Shown here in pieces: positions 34,225-42,811 of a DNA stretch of 64,000 nt; within the stretch, counting starts at the first letter, position 1; each line of letters opens with the position of its first letter. This DNA comes from an uncultured Sphingomonadaceae bacterium (GTDB lineage Bacteria; Pseudomonadota; Alphaproteobacteria; Sphingomonadales; Sphingomonadaceae), in assembly GCA_947496865.1 (NCBI GenBank), contig CANMEE010000001.1, positions 735,501-799,500 of the forward strand, read 5' to 3'. The position numbers were made by a program, and so were the translations under genes. A model generated the notes under the pieces. That model saw nothing but the letters and a program-made list of their open reading frames with translations, was not told where the DNA came from and searched no databases.

Positions 34225-35379
34225 ATGCAGCGTTTCAATTTTCCCGTCGTTCAGCCTGATCCAGCTCTCGAAGAACTGCGCTCAGAACTTCAGGCTTTTC
34301 TGAAAGAAGAGCGAGAAGCCGGTAACTTTCAGCCCGAGCCGGAATGTTGGATGGCGTCCTCCGATCCTGGCTTTTCCCAAAAAATGGGCAAGCGCGGATG
34401 GATTGGCCTGACCTGGTCAAGTCAATATGGCGGCCATGATAAAACGGCGCTGGAACGCTATATCGTTACCGAAGAAACACTGCGTGCCGGCGCGCCCGTT
34501 GGCGCGCATTGGATTGCCGACCGTCAACATGCGCCAATGCTGCTGGAACATGGCACCGAAGAACAGAAGCGCGATATCTTGCCGCGCATCGCCGCTGGCC
34601 AATGCTATTTCGCCATTGGTCTTTCGGAACCTGGCGCCGGTTCGGACCTCGCCAATGTCAAGACAAAGGCCGAAAAGGTTGATGGCGGCTGGAAAATCAA
34701 CGGCCAGAAAATCTGGTCGTCCGGCGCGCATATCTGCCATTATATGGTGGCCATTTTGCGAACCTCACCAGCTGACGGCCGCAACCGTCATGTCGGCCTT
34801 TCGCAAATCATGATTGATCTCAGCCTGCCCGGCGTGACGATCAAACCGATTACCGATCTGTCCGGCGACGCCCATTTTAACGAGGTTTATTTTGAGGACG
34901 TAATCGTTCCCGATGACTGCCTACTCGGCGAAGAAGGCGGCGGCTGGAAACAGGTGACCGGTGAACTCGCCATGGAACGCTCCGGGCCAGAACGGTTTTT
35001 GTCCAGCTACATCACTCTGGAAACAGCGCTGTACCAATTGCAAGGTAAACTCGGCTCCGATTCTCATGCGCGTCTCGGCAAGCTGATCGCCAGTCTGCGC
35101 ACTTTGCGCGGCATGTCCTGGGGCATCGCCAATTTGCTCCATCAAGGTGTATCGCCGGAAACCGAGGCCGCCCTGGTCAAGGATCTCGGCAATCGGTTGG
35201 AAAATGATCTTACCCTGCAAGTGCGGGCCTTACTGAACGATCTACCGGCAGAAGAGAGGAGCGATGAAATGCGGCGTATTCTCAACATCGGGATATTACG
35301 GTCACCGCCCAATACGCTGCGTGGTGGCACAACCGAAGTCATGCGCGGGATTACCGCACGCCAGTTGGGGCTACGCTGA
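34225..35379 (+). CDS. Acyl-CoA dehydrogenase, larger partner of a pair
   Basis: 384 residues. ACAD landmarks are FAIGLSEPGAGSDLANVKTKAEK near residue 130, the FAD-side WKINGQKIWSSGAH, and the C-terminal LRGGTTEVMRGITARQLGL (the usual GTTEV/IxRN-like end). It shares TGATG with the next gene. Adjacent, dissimilar acyl-CoA dehydrogenases of this type often form alpha2beta2 enzymes acting on bulky CoA esters such as steroid side chains or rings. It introduces a 2,3-double bond with FAD and passes electrons to ETF. Confidence 0.88.
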   Translation: MQRFNFPVVQPDPALEELRSELQAFLKEEREAGNFQPEPECWMASSDPGFSQKMGKRGWIGLTWSSQYGGHDKTALERYIVTEETLRAGAPVGAHWIADRQHAPMLLEHGTEEQKRDILPRIAAGQCYFAIGLSEPGAGSDLANVKTKAEKVDGGWKINGQKIWSSGAHICHYMVAILRTSPADGRNRHVGLSQIMIDLSLPGVTIKPITDLSGDAHFNEVYFEDVIVPDDCLLGEEGGGWKQVTGELAMERSGPERFLSSYITLETALYQLQGKLGSDSHARLGKLIASLRTLRGMSWGIANLLHQGVSPETEAALVKDLGNRLENDLTLQVRALLNDLPAEERSDEMRRILNIGILRSPPNTLRGGTTEVMRGITARQLGLR

Positions 35380-36404
35380 TGATAAACACAGAAGGCATGG
35401 TCGCTGAAACGGCAGCAAAAATCTATACCGACCTATGCGGACGAGAAGTGCCGCATGAGGCGGAGGCAGGGACCTATCCGCAGGCCCTATGGGACGCGCT
35501 GTCTGAAAATGGACTGCCGCTAGCTTGGGTCAGCGAAGATAATGGCGGGTTTGGCGCTGACTATGATGAAGTTTTTGGAGCCATCTGGGTTTCGGCAGAG
35601 GCCGCATCCCCGGTTCCCTTTGCCGAGACATTGGTTGCCAACTGGCTGCTCGACCGGGCTGGGATTGCGATTCCCGAAGGGGCATCCACTTTCGCCCTTT
35701 TGGAAGGCAAGACAGCCAGCGTTCCATTCGCAAGCACAGCCGATCATGTGGCGGTCTATGATGCAGGCAACAGCGAGATTGCCCTCTACAAAAGCGCTGA
35801 TGTACCGGCAGGGGACATGCAAGCGCTATCACCAGATGGCGACGTTCGGATGGACTTTTCTGGCGCTACGCCAGTTGCCAGCGCGGCAACCAACATCTCC
35901 CGGCGTGCAGTGGAAGCTCTAATCCTGACCGTCCGCGCGGTGCAAATGGCCGCCGCGATCGAGGCGGCACTCAACATGTCGATCGCTTACGTCTCCGACC
36001 GCGAGCAATTTGGTCGCCCTCTTTCCAAATTTCAGGCGATCCAGCATCAACTGGCCGTAGCCGCATCGGAAAGCGCCGCGGCGACCATGGCCGCAACGCA
36101 GGCCGCCAGCGCGCTCGCCCGTAACGCCGATGATCCGGAAAAAGCATGGCATGAGGCGGTGGTCGCCAAGGTCCAGATCGGTCATAGCGTCGAAGCGGTC
36201 ACCGTGCCGTTTCATCAGGTACATGGCGCGATGGGCTATACGCAGGAATATGATCTGCACCATTTTACTCGCCGCCTATGGGCCTGGCGCGATGCGCTGG
36301 GTAACGAGCATCATTGGTCCAAAACACTGGGCGCTGAGCTTGCCGTAACGTCACCGGACCAGATTTGGAAAGGCGTGACAACTGGCGCGTGGATTGCTAG
36401 TTAA
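35379..36404 (+). CDS. Acyl-CoA dehydrogenase, smaller partner of a pair
   Basis: 341 residues, shorter than a classical 380-400-residue ACAD. The N-terminal helical domain and a reduced middle beta domain are present. The C-terminal domain is recognisable from VSDREQFGRPLSKFQAIQHQLA near residue 205 and FHQVHGAMGYTQEYDLHHFTRRLWAWRD near residue 275. No GTTEI-type end is present, consistent with the non-canonical subunit of a heteromeric enzyme. Its start overlaps the stop of the larger partner (TGATG), supporting one-to-one synthesis. Confidence 0.85.
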   Translation: MINTEGMVAETAAKIYTDLCGREVPHEAEAGTYPQALWDALSENGLPLAWVSEDNGGFGADYDEVFGAIWVSAEAASPVPFAETLVANWLLDRAGIAIPEGASTFALLEGKTASVPFASTADHVAVYDAGNSEIALYKSADVPAGDMQALSPDGDVRMDFSGATPVASAATNISRRAVEALILTVRAVQMAAAIEAALNMSIAYVSDREQFGRPLSKFQAIQHQLAVAASESAAATMAATQAASALARNADDPEKAWHEAVVAKVQIGHSVEAVTVPFHQVHGAMGYTQEYDLHHFTRRLWAWRDALGNEHHWSKTLGAELAVTSPDQIWKGVTTGAWIAS

Positions 36405-36417
36405 CTGACCGATTAAA
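36400..36417. promoter_or_regulatory. Third, weaker copy of the 18-bp palindrome (NMO promoter)
   Basis: GTTAACTGACCGATTAAA matches the copy at 24126-24143 in 15 of 18 bases and keeps the TTAA, TG, CGATTAAA core. It overlaps the acyl-CoA dehydrogenase stop codon and lies 60 bases before the NMO start. Confidence 0.45.
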
Positions 36418-36476
36418 CCGATTCTCGAGGCGTCTCGCAGCGTCTCCATTCATTCCAACGCAAGAGGACCAATCCC

Positions 36477-37454
36477 ATGAAAACACGCATTACAGAGCTT
36501 TTCGGCATCGAACATCCGATCATTCAGGGCGGAATGCACTATGTGGGATTTGCAGAACTTGCAGCAGCCGTATCCAATGCCGGCGGCCTTGGGATTATCA
36601 CGGCGCTGACCCAGCCATCTGCTGAAGCTTTGGCCAATGAAATTGCCAAGTGCAATGACATGACCGACAAACCCTTTGGCGTGAACCTAACCTTCCTGCC
36701 GGTGGTCAATTCCCCCGACTATGAAGGCATGGTCAAGGCGATTATCGAAGGCGGCGTCAAAGTTGTCGAGACCGCTGGTAACAATCCTGTGCAAGTGCTG
36801 CCTGCCCTTCATGATGCTGGCATCAAGGTCATCCACAAATGCACCGCTGTTCGCCATGCTCTCAAAGCGCAATCCATTGGCTGTGACGCGGTTTCCGTTG
36901 ATGGTTTCGAATGTGGTGGCCATCCAGGTGAAGATGATATTCCCAACATGATCCTGCTGCCCCGCGCTGCTGATGAGCTGGATATTCCCTTTGTCAGTTC
37001 TGGTGGACAGGCCGACGCGCGTTCACTCGTCGCATCGCTCGCCATGGGCGCAGAAGGCATGAACATGGGCACCCGCTTCATCGCGACGAAAGAAGCGCCA
37101 GTACATCAAAATGTCAAAGACGCAATTGTCGCCGCCAGTGAACTGGACACGCGCCTCGTGATGCGTCCGCTCCGCAATACCGAGCGTGTGCTGAACAATC
37201 CTGCGGTCGAAAAACTGCTGGAAATCGAGAAAGAAAAAGGCGCCGATCTGCAATTTACCGATGTCATTGAGCAGGTCGCCGGCGTCTATCCCAAGATCAT
37301 GCTGGAAGGCGACATGGATATTGGCGCATGGAGCTGCGGCATGGTCGCCGGTCTGATCAATGATATTCCGACCTGTAAGGAATTAATCGACGGCATCATG
37401 AAAGATGCAGACGAGATCATCAACGGTCGCCTCAAAGGCTTCCAAGCCGCCTGA
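36477..37454 (+). CDS. NMO/2-nitropropane dioxygenase family flavoprotein
   Basis: 325 residues, FMN-dependent TIM barrel. Landmarks are EHPIIQGGMHYVGFAELAAAVSNAGGLGIITAL at the N-terminus, the KCTAVRHALKAQSIGCDAVSVDGFECGGHPGED segment near residue 120, and FVSSGGQADARSLVASLAMGAEGMNMGTRF near residue 170. Such proteins are annotated as nitronate monooxygenases, but homologues in catabolic clusters (for example IpdC in actinobacterial steroid degradation) are CoA-ester oxidoreductases. The neighbourhood favours the latter kind of role. A good ribosome site (AAGAGGACC) precedes the ATG, and the third copy of the 18-bp palindrome lies upstream. Confidence 0.85.
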   Translation: MKTRITELFGIEHPIIQGGMHYVGFAELAAAVSNAGGLGIITALTQPSAEALANEIAKCNDMTDKPFGVNLTFLPVVNSPDYEGMVKAIIEGGVKVVETAGNNPVQVLPALHDAGIKVIHKCTAVRHALKAQSIGCDAVSVDGFECGGHPGEDDIPNMILLPRAADELDIPFVSSGGQADARSLVASLAMGAEGMNMGTRFIATKEAPVHQNVKDAIVAASELDTRLVMRPLRNTERVLNNPAVEKLLEIEKEKGADLQFTDVIEQVAGVYPKIMLEGDMDIGAWSCGMVAGLINDIPTCKELIDGIMKDADEIINGRLKGFQAA

Positions 37455-37456
37455 CC

Positions 37457-38242
37457 GTGGAACCCTATCAACCGCTAAGCCGCTCCATTGCTGGCAAAAA
37501 GGCCATCGTTACCGGCGCAGCTAGCGGCATGGGCCGGGCCACAGCGCATCTCTTTGCATCAGAAGGCGCGATGGTTGCCGTCACCGATCTCGATCAGGCG
37601 CGCTGCGACGCCGTTGTCGAGGAAATAGCGGCAGCCGGCTATAGTGGCTCAGCCGAGGCTTGGTCGCTGGATGTCAGCAATCCTGACATCATCAAGGCGG
37701 TTGTTACCGATATCGCCCAAGCTTTTGGTGGCATAGATATACTCGTTAACAATGCCGGTTTTGCCATTCCCGCCGATGTTGCTTTGGAAAGCTATGAGGA
37801 TAGCTGGGAACCGACCCTTGCTGTGATGCTTGCGGCCCACCAGCGGATGATCCGCGCCACCCTGCCCCATCTCAAAGAGGCCGAGCATCCCCGGATAGTC
37901 AATATCGCGTCAACCGAAGGTTTGGGGGCGTCGCCGGGTAACAGCCCCTATGTTGCCGCCAAACATGGCGTGATCGGCCTGACAAAAGGCCTGGCGGTCG
38001 ATCTCGGTCGTGACGGCATCACTGTCAATTGCATCTGCCCCGGCCCGATCCGCACCGGTATCACCGACGCGATTTCCGAAGAGCATAAAACCATCTATGC
38101 CAAACGCCGGGTGGCGCTACGCCGCTATGCCATTCCGGAAGAAGTCGCGCATATGACTTTGTCCTGCGTACTGCCGGCGGCAAGCTTCCTGACCGGCGCG
38201 GTTATCCCGGTCGATGGCGGTCTTACGATCAAAAACGCGTAA
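37457..38242 (+). CDS. SDR family oxidoreductase
   Basis: 261 residues with a GTG start two bases after the NMO stop. The cofactor motif is [19 protein letters not shown], then [11 protein letters not shown] near residue 95, the active site [23 protein letters not shown] (Ser, Tyr-x3-Lys) and the C-terminal [16 protein letters not shown]. Asp in [12 protein letters not shown] suggests NAD+ preference. It is probably a hydroxyacyl-CoA or alcohol dehydrogenase in the same pathway as NMO; the substrate is unknown. A terminator follows directly. Confidence 0.85.
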   Translation: MEPYQPLSRSIAGKKAIVTGAASGMGRATAHLFASEGAMVAVTDLDQARCDAVVEEIAAAGYSGSAEAWSLDVSNPDIIKAVVTDIAQAFGGIDILVNNAGFAIPADVALESYEDSWEPTLAVMLAAHQRMIRATLPHLKEAEHPRIVNIASTEGLGASPGNSPYVAAKHGVIGLTKGLAVDLGRDGITVNCICPGPIRTGITDAISEEHKTIYAKRRVALRRYAIPEEVAHMTLSCVLPAASFLTGAVIPVDGGLTIKNA

Positions 38243-38270
38243 AGCCCCCGGGGATAGAGCCCAGGGGCTT
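38242..38270 (+). terminator. Rho-independent-like terminator after the NMO-SDR unit
   Basis: AAGCCCC (38242-38248) and GGGGCTT (38264-38270) form a stem with a CGGG/CCCA-containing loop, followed by CTGCTTCT. It starts at the last base of the SDR stop codon. The T tract is interrupted. Confidence 0.65.
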
Positions 38271-38296
38271 CTGCTTCTATCTGGTCGTGTCTGCGT

Positions 38297-38695
38297 TTAG
38301 CGCAATATGGCGTTACCAATCACCGCTCCGATAACTCCACTGGTCACGCCGATTAGAACGGCATCGTTACCAGACCGAACCCAGCGATAACCGCGTGGTG
38401 CGTTTGACAAACGTTAGGCGCGGGGATTGTTGATCACCCGGTAGTTTACGGCATGGCGGCGATCGAAGCGCTGACCTTTGACCCAGCGCTGCTTGGTTGG
38501 CACATGGGCGGTGCGCACAAGTTTCTTGGTACCATTTCCACGGACTGTCGTCTTCTTGGTAACGACCCGTTTTCCTTCTTTAGCCGTCACGGTTTTCTTG
38601 ACCGTCTTATGGGTCGCGGCCTCAGCCTGTTCGGTTACCATGGGCGATATGACCATTGTTGATGCAGCCAATATCATCAGAATCTTTTTCATCAT
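38297..38695 (-). pseudogene. RcnB-like periplasmic protein interrupted by an in-frame TAA
   Basis: The start (ATGATG at 38690-38695, site GAGGAG) opens a 93-residue frame with a signal peptide (KKILMILAASTMVISP, cleavage near EAEAA) and a Lys/Thr-rich mature part, ending QRWVKGQRFDRRHAVNYRVINNPRA and TAA at 38414-38416. The same frame then stays open 38 codons to TAA at 38297-38299 and reads RLSNAPRGYRWVRSGNDAVL followed by a hydrophobic Gly/Ile/Val end. Together the two pieces make the C-terminal RcnB-family pattern (YRV...L..PPRGYRWVR.GNDAVLI...G.I). A single nonsense change splits it. It may be a recent pseudogene, a truncated product, or read through. RcnB proteins affect Ni/Co homeostasis, but many family members have unknown roles. 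Confidence 0.7.
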
Positions 38696-38912
38696 AAACT
38701 CCTCTTCTACGCGGCGCCAACTGCGGCGTCAGCAACAGTTATGACGAATGGCTGTCGCAGAGATTTGTCGGATTTGGAGTTTATTGTATCAAATTGTCGT
38801 CAGGAGACGGAGTTGTTCATCTGACAATCAGCTTGGTAAGACTGATCGAAGCAGAGATGCTACTGGTCGAAATACCAACTTTTGAAAAAGGTTTGAAGGA
38901 TAGTTTATCAAA
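38696..38912. other. Divergent intergenic region
   Basis: About 217 bases lie between the RcnB-like gene and the CPBP protease gene. It must hold both promoters. I see no repeat, hairpin or conserved operator that I can name. Confidence 0.4.
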
Positions 38913-39713
38913 ATGAAAATCGTTTTCGATCCCCTTCAAGCGCAACGCTATCCTTTGCTACTACCCATCATTCTTGTGGGTGGCAGCATATTGTTGTTCA
39001 AACTGGCTGATCTATATCCGTTGCCGTCCCGATTTGCCGAAGACATGGTCCACAGCAGTTTGCAAATTTTACTCTGCATCACCGTCATCATATTACTGAG
39101 ACGGTTTGAACTATTTGACGCGACCGGGTTGAATAATCCTATCCGCAATTGGCCGCGAAACTGGCCGTTCGCTGTGGTGCCAATGGCATTAATAGGACTG
39201 ATCAACCTATTATCTGTCGACTGGAATGCGCTTACCTTCGACGGTGTTCGGGTGACCGGATGGATTTACAACAGCCTTTCCACCGGGCTGTTTGAAGAAA
39301 TATTGTTGCGGGGATTCTGTTTCTATTTTCTTTATCGCTGTTGGCAAGAGCGCAAGAACGTGGTCTTTCTGGCGGCAGTGGCCCAAGCGCTTATCTTTGG
39401 CATCGCCCATTTATCAAACTTGCAAAACGCACCTGTCGGTGATGTTGTGCCGCAAGTGATTTATGCGACCCTTTTGGGCATCGGCTTTGCTGGTATCACC
39501 GTCTATACGCAATCTATCTGGCCAACAATTGCGATCCACAGCTTCATCAATGCGATGGGCGATCTAGATAATTTCTTCGGTCCCGCAATAACTGATAGTG
39601 CGGGTTACGCATCGGGATATATTGTTGCGATCATGGTCATATTCTGCGTTGCCACCGTTCCGGGGCTCTATTTGTTACGACTGGGTCAAAAGCGACTCTT
39701 GGTGGATCCTTGA
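38913..39713 (+). CDS. CPBP family intramembrane metalloprotease
   Basis: 266 residues with about eight hydrophobic segments. The CPBP (Abi/CaaX-protease-like) motifs are present in order: EEILLRG near residue 128 (EExxxR-type), FGIAHLSNL near residue 163 (FxxxH), and HSFINAMGD near residue 210. These carry the glutamates and histidines of the active site. Bacterial members have roles in membrane-protein processing or bacteriocin self-immunity. The target here is unknown and no bacteriocin gene is adjacent. Confidence 0.85.
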   Translation: MKIVFDPLQAQRYPLLLPIILVGGSILLFKLADLYPLPSRFAEDMVHSSLQILLCITVIILLRRFELFDATGLNNPIRNWPRNWPFAVVPMALIGLINLLSVDWNALTFDGVRVTGWIYNSLSTGLFEEILLRGFCFYFLYRCWQERKNVVFLAAVAQALIFGIAHLSNLQNAPVGDVVPQVIYATLLGIGFAGITVYTQSIWPTIAIHSFINAMGDLDNFFGPAITDSAGYASGYIVAIMVIFCVATVPGLYLLRLGQKRLLVDP

Positions 39714-39731
39714 GCCAGTCTTACGACTGGC

Positions 39732-40406
39732 TTATTCGCCATATTCATCATGCCGCTTGTCCCAATACATCTCTCCCTTCGGCCAGCCTTCGGGTACGAC
39801 TTCCCAAGGTTCCTGACGGCCATAAGGTGTGAGATCGAGCCAAGTCCAATGACTGCCCAAATGTTCGACACCGCGCTGATCCGTATAGTAGGTGCGGTAA
39901 ATATTATCCCCTTCGCGCAGAAAAACACTGGCGACGTGATTCTCTCCTTCCTCGTTCGTGGCGTTGAAGTCATAGTTGAAATCGCTGCCGAAGGATGAAA
40001 CCCACGGCAGATCCCAACCCATTCTCTGCTTATATCGCATAAGCTTTTCCAACGGTGCACGCGATATAAGCACAATAGATGTATCCCGTGCATGCAGGTG
40101 GGCCGGATGGGACATGGCGTCCGTCACCCATGAGCAACCAGGGCAACCGGCCTCGGCATCTGGTGCAAACATGAAATGATAGACAATGAGCTGTTTTCGA
40201 TCATCAAACAGATCCAGCAAGCTGACCGTGCCATCTTCGCTCTTGAACGCGTAGTCTTTCTCCACTTTCACCATCGGCAATTGCCGTCGCATCGCGTTAA
40301 TCGCGTCCTGCGCTTTGGTCAGTTCCTTTTCTTTCACGCGGAGCTTTTCAATGGCGGCCTGCCAATTTTCCTCGGTGACAATATCCGGGTGCGCTTGATC
40401 TCCCAT
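39732..40406 (-). CDS. DUF899 thioredoxin-like protein
   Basis: 224 residues. The DUF899 pattern is clear: EENWQAAIEKLRVKEKELTK at the start, QLPMVKVEKDYAFKSEDG, LIVYHFMFAPDAEAGCPGCSWVTDAM with a CPGC motif near residue 100, and the ending DKRHDEYGE. The fold is thioredoxin-like and the CPGC pair could be redox-active, but no function is established. GGGAGGATCAA gives a good ribosome site. It stands alone between convergent and co-oriented neighbours. Confidence 0.8.
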   Translation of the reverse strand: MGDQAHPDIVTEENWQAAIEKLRVKEKELTKAQDAINAMRRQLPMVKVEKDYAFKSEDGTVSLLDLFDDRKQLIVYHFMFAPDAEAGCPGCSWVTDAMSHPAHLHARDTSIVLISRAPLEKLMRYKQRMGWDLPWVSSFGSDFNYDFNATNEEGENHVASVFLREGDNIYRTYYTDQRGVEHLGSHWTWLDLTPYGRQEPWEVVPEGWPKGEMYWDKRHDEYGE

Positions 40407-40482
40407 TTGATCCTCCCAATTCTTAAACCTGTTGAGAGACCAATATTAGCACATCTGGACGAGTCAGACGATTCCTTGCCCT

Positions 40483-41430
40483 TTAATCCGTCCGAACATT
40501 CTTCGGCTGAGCAATATTTGCTTTCAGTTCAAACACATCGGGCCGCGCATAATGACCAGCCACATCCATATCGAACTTGCCGCGCGTCCGGTCGTCCAAA
40601 TCGATTTCAGCAGTTAGCAAAGTCTCTTCGCCAAATACTGGCCCAGCCAATAGTTCGCCTGACGGCGCGACAATGCAGCTGCCGCCGTTGATCAGAACCG
40701 TATCAGAGTCATTGCCCTGAACCGCATCAAATTGCTCTGCGCTTAGCCCGATCATCCCGCGTTCCAAGTATTGGCAGGCGGACAAGACAAAGGCGCGGCT
40801 TTCCAGTGCGATAGTCTGCATGGTCGGCAGCCAGACCGGCCGGTCATCTACCGTGGACACACAATAGAAATCAGGCTGCGCGTCATAATAATAGCTGCGC
40901 AGCAGCGGCATGTAATTTTCCCAGCAAATCGCGCTGACCAGTCGTCCCGCGCTGCTTTCCATAACAGGCAAATCGCTGCCGTCACCCTGTCCCCAGATCA
41001 GTCGCTCCATTGCGGTGGGAACCAGTTTGCGGTGGACGCCCAGCAACGATCCGTCGCGTTCAAATCCGAAGGTCGAGCAATAGAGCGTCGCCCCTTTGCG
41101 CTCAATGGCTCCGACGACCACAGCAATGTCATTGGCTGCAACCGCTTCGCTGAGCGCTTCAAATTCGGGTGAACCCAATTCGACTGCATTGTCCGAATAA
41201 AGCCGGAACATTTCGCGTCCGGCATTATTGCGTGATCCCACCCGGACACCGAAATCTATACCTTTGGGATAGCCGCCGACAAAGGCTTCGGGAAGCACCG
41301 CCAATTGGCTTTCTGCCGCTTTGGCCTCCGACAATAGGTCCGCGAATTTGGTCAGCGTGGCCGGCATATCGAACGGGTCCGATCCGGCTTGCACGACGGA
41401 AACGATACGGCCTTTGGAAATACTGGTCAC
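40483..41430 (-). CDS. Nitrilase/cyanide hydratase family carbon-nitrogen hydrolase
   Basis: 315 residues from a GTG at 41428-41430, chosen for its AAAAAGGATC site 20 bases after the preceding stop. Nitrilase triad: Glu in LAVLPEAFVGGYPKG near residue 51, Lys in GVHRKLVPTAMERLIWGQGDG near residue 132, Cys in VSAICWENYMPLLR near residue 166. The spacing and the LPEAF and CWEN signatures match true nitrilases, which turn nitriles into acids plus ammonia. It is the last gene of a six-gene operon headed by two acyl-CoA dehydrogenases. A nitrile substrate is not proven; amides are possible. Confidence 0.87.
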   Translation of the reverse strand: MTSISKGRIVSVVQAGSDPFDMPATLTKFADLLSEAKAAESQLAVLPEAFVGGYPKGIDFGVRVGSRNNAGREMFRLYSDNAVELGSPEFEALSEAVAANDIAVVVGAIERKGATLYCSTFGFERDGSLLGVHRKLVPTAMERLIWGQGDGSDLPVMESSAGRLVSAICWENYMPLLRSYYYDAQPDFYCVSTVDDRPVWLPTMQTIALESRAFVLSACQYLERGMIGLSAEQFDAVQGNDSDTVLINGGSCIVAPSGELLAGPVFGEETLLTAEIDLDDRTRGKFDMDVAGHYARPDVFELKANIAQPKNVRTD

Positions 41431-41449
41431 GGCTGATCCTTTTTCTGCT

Positions 41450-42433
41450 TTAGGGAACATCCCACAAAGCCAGAACAGAGCGCAGGGCCGCAACAAATGC
41501 AAGCGGCTGATCAAGCATCAGGTGATGTTCGGCCTTGGGCACAGCAACCATGGGGATATGACTGCCTCCCAGTTCGCGCAGATAGGCGGCGCTATCACCA
41601 TCGAATAATTTGCTATTCTCACCATAGATAATCGCTAGCCGGTGTGGCAGATCGGCGATCCGCTGTGGGGCTTGCATCCATTTAACCTGATCATTTTCGC
41701 TACGGTGAAAAACCTTTGGATTGAATTTCCAGGTCCAACCGCCCTCAACCTGACGCATGCTGTGATAGGCCATATAGTCGAGCAGAAACGGTGTTTGTAC
41801 ATCCTGCGGCGGAGCCAGCACGAACCGTCCGCGCGCTGTCTCATAATCGGGGTAGACATTGGTCGGTCGGTCAGACTTGCCCGAACCCGGAGGACCACCG
41901 CCACCCTTAAAATGCTCCATGAGCTTCTTTGGCCGCATGATCATCAGGTCGCAGATAACCAGGCCACCAAACCGATCTCCGGCCAATTCCATTGCGGTAA
42001 GCGCAACACCAGAACCAAAGCTATGCGCAATAATCTTGGGTTTCACCGGCCCGGAAAAAAGATCCAATGCATCGGCCAGCGCGACCATGTCTTCGGCGCG
42101 TTGTGCGCCTTCAAACTCTGCTCCAATTTCACTCTCGCCCATGCCAGCCAGATCATAGACGATAATGTCATAATCCTCGGCAAGGAAGGGCGCGATAAAG
42201 GCAAAGCAGCGCGCGTGAGCCAAAAATCCGTGCGTCAGCAACAACGGTGGATTGCCGCGCTTTCCCCAGCGGAAGTAATGAACCTTCTGCCCGCCAACCT
42301 CAACAAAGGCTTCTTCACGCGGGACGTCCAGCGCTTCAGTAAACCAGGATGGCAGCTCTTGGTCAGCAGACCAGAGATCCACAATATCGCCTCGGCCCGA
42401 CGCTATTGAATCAGACAACCGCAATCGCCTCAA
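41450..42433 (-). CDS. Alpha/beta hydrolase
   Basis: 327 residues; the ATG at 42431-42433 overlaps the RidA-family gene by 23 bases, and a nearby TTG is an alternative. Oxyanion region: LLLTHGFLAHARCFAFIAPFL near residue 80. Nucleophile elbow: IIAHSFGSGVALTAMEL near residue 140 (Ser in HSFGSG). The acid and the catalytic His (PKAEHHLMLDQP near the end) follow. It may be an esterase, a C-C hydrolase or a thioesterase-like enzyme. Its operon with acyl-CoA genes suggests a CoA-ester or ring-cleavage product, but this is inference. Confidence 0.82.
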   Translation of the reverse strand: MRRLRLSDSIASGRGDIVDLWSADQELPSWFTEALDVPREEAFVEVGGQKVHYFRWGKRGNPPLLLTHGFLAHARCFAFIAPFLAEDYDIIVYDLAGMGESEIGAEFEGAQRAEDMVALADALDLFSGPVKPKIIAHSFGSGVALTAMELAGDRFGGLVICDLMIMRPKKLMEHFKGGGGPPGSGKSDRPTNVYPDYETARGRFVLAPPQDVQTPFLLDYMAYHSMRQVEGGWTWKFNPKVFHRSENDQVKWMQAPQRIADLPHRLAIIYGENSKLFDGDSAAYLRELGGSHIPMVAVPKAEHHLMLDQPLAFVAALRSVLALWDVP

Positions 42434-42809
42434 TCTCGATCATGAGACTGGGGCCTGCCAAAGCCGAGCAACCAATTGCTGTGAACGCCACCTGATGGCC
42501 TCCCAAAAAGGTCATGATGGGCGCGAAGGCCTCTGCACCTTTTTCTTCGGTATAATCGACAATGAAAGCACGCGCAGACACGATATGTTCAGGCCCCGCT
42601 CCGGCTGAAGCCAGCGCCTTGCCGAGATTGTCAGCGGCTAGCGCGGCCTGTTCACCAATCGAGGCAGGTGGCGGATCACCACCCGGTGTCCAGGCCACCT
42701 GACCGGAGATGAAAATCATCTTCCCCGGCGTGCAAGTCGTGACCTGAGAATAGCCCATCGCGCCAGCATCGGGCAGCGTGTCCGGGTTGATCCGCTCAAT
42801 ATCAGGCAT
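42411..42809 (-). CDS. RidA (YjgF/YER057c/UK114) family protein
   Basis: 132 residues from the ATG at 42807-42809, two bases after the crotonase stop; the longer frame is not plausible. Family pattern: GYSQVTTCTPGKMIFISGQVAWTPGG, AALAADNLGKALASAGAGPEHIVSARAFIVDY and the C-terminal AIGCSALAGPSLMIEIEAIAVV. RidA proteins hydrolyse reactive enamines/imines or act as trimer-forming relatives in catabolic pathways. The canonical Arg of RidA proper (in the R-x-x form near residue 105) is not obvious, so this is likely one of the Rid1-7 relatives. Confidence 0.85.
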   Translation of the reverse strand: MPDIERINPDTLPDAGAMGYSQVTTCTPGKMIFISGQVAWTPGGDPPPASIGEQAALAADNLGKALASAGAGPEHIVSARAFIVDYTEEKGAEAFAPIMTFLGGHQVAFTAIGCSALAGPSLMIEIEAIAVV

Positions 42810-42811
42810 GA

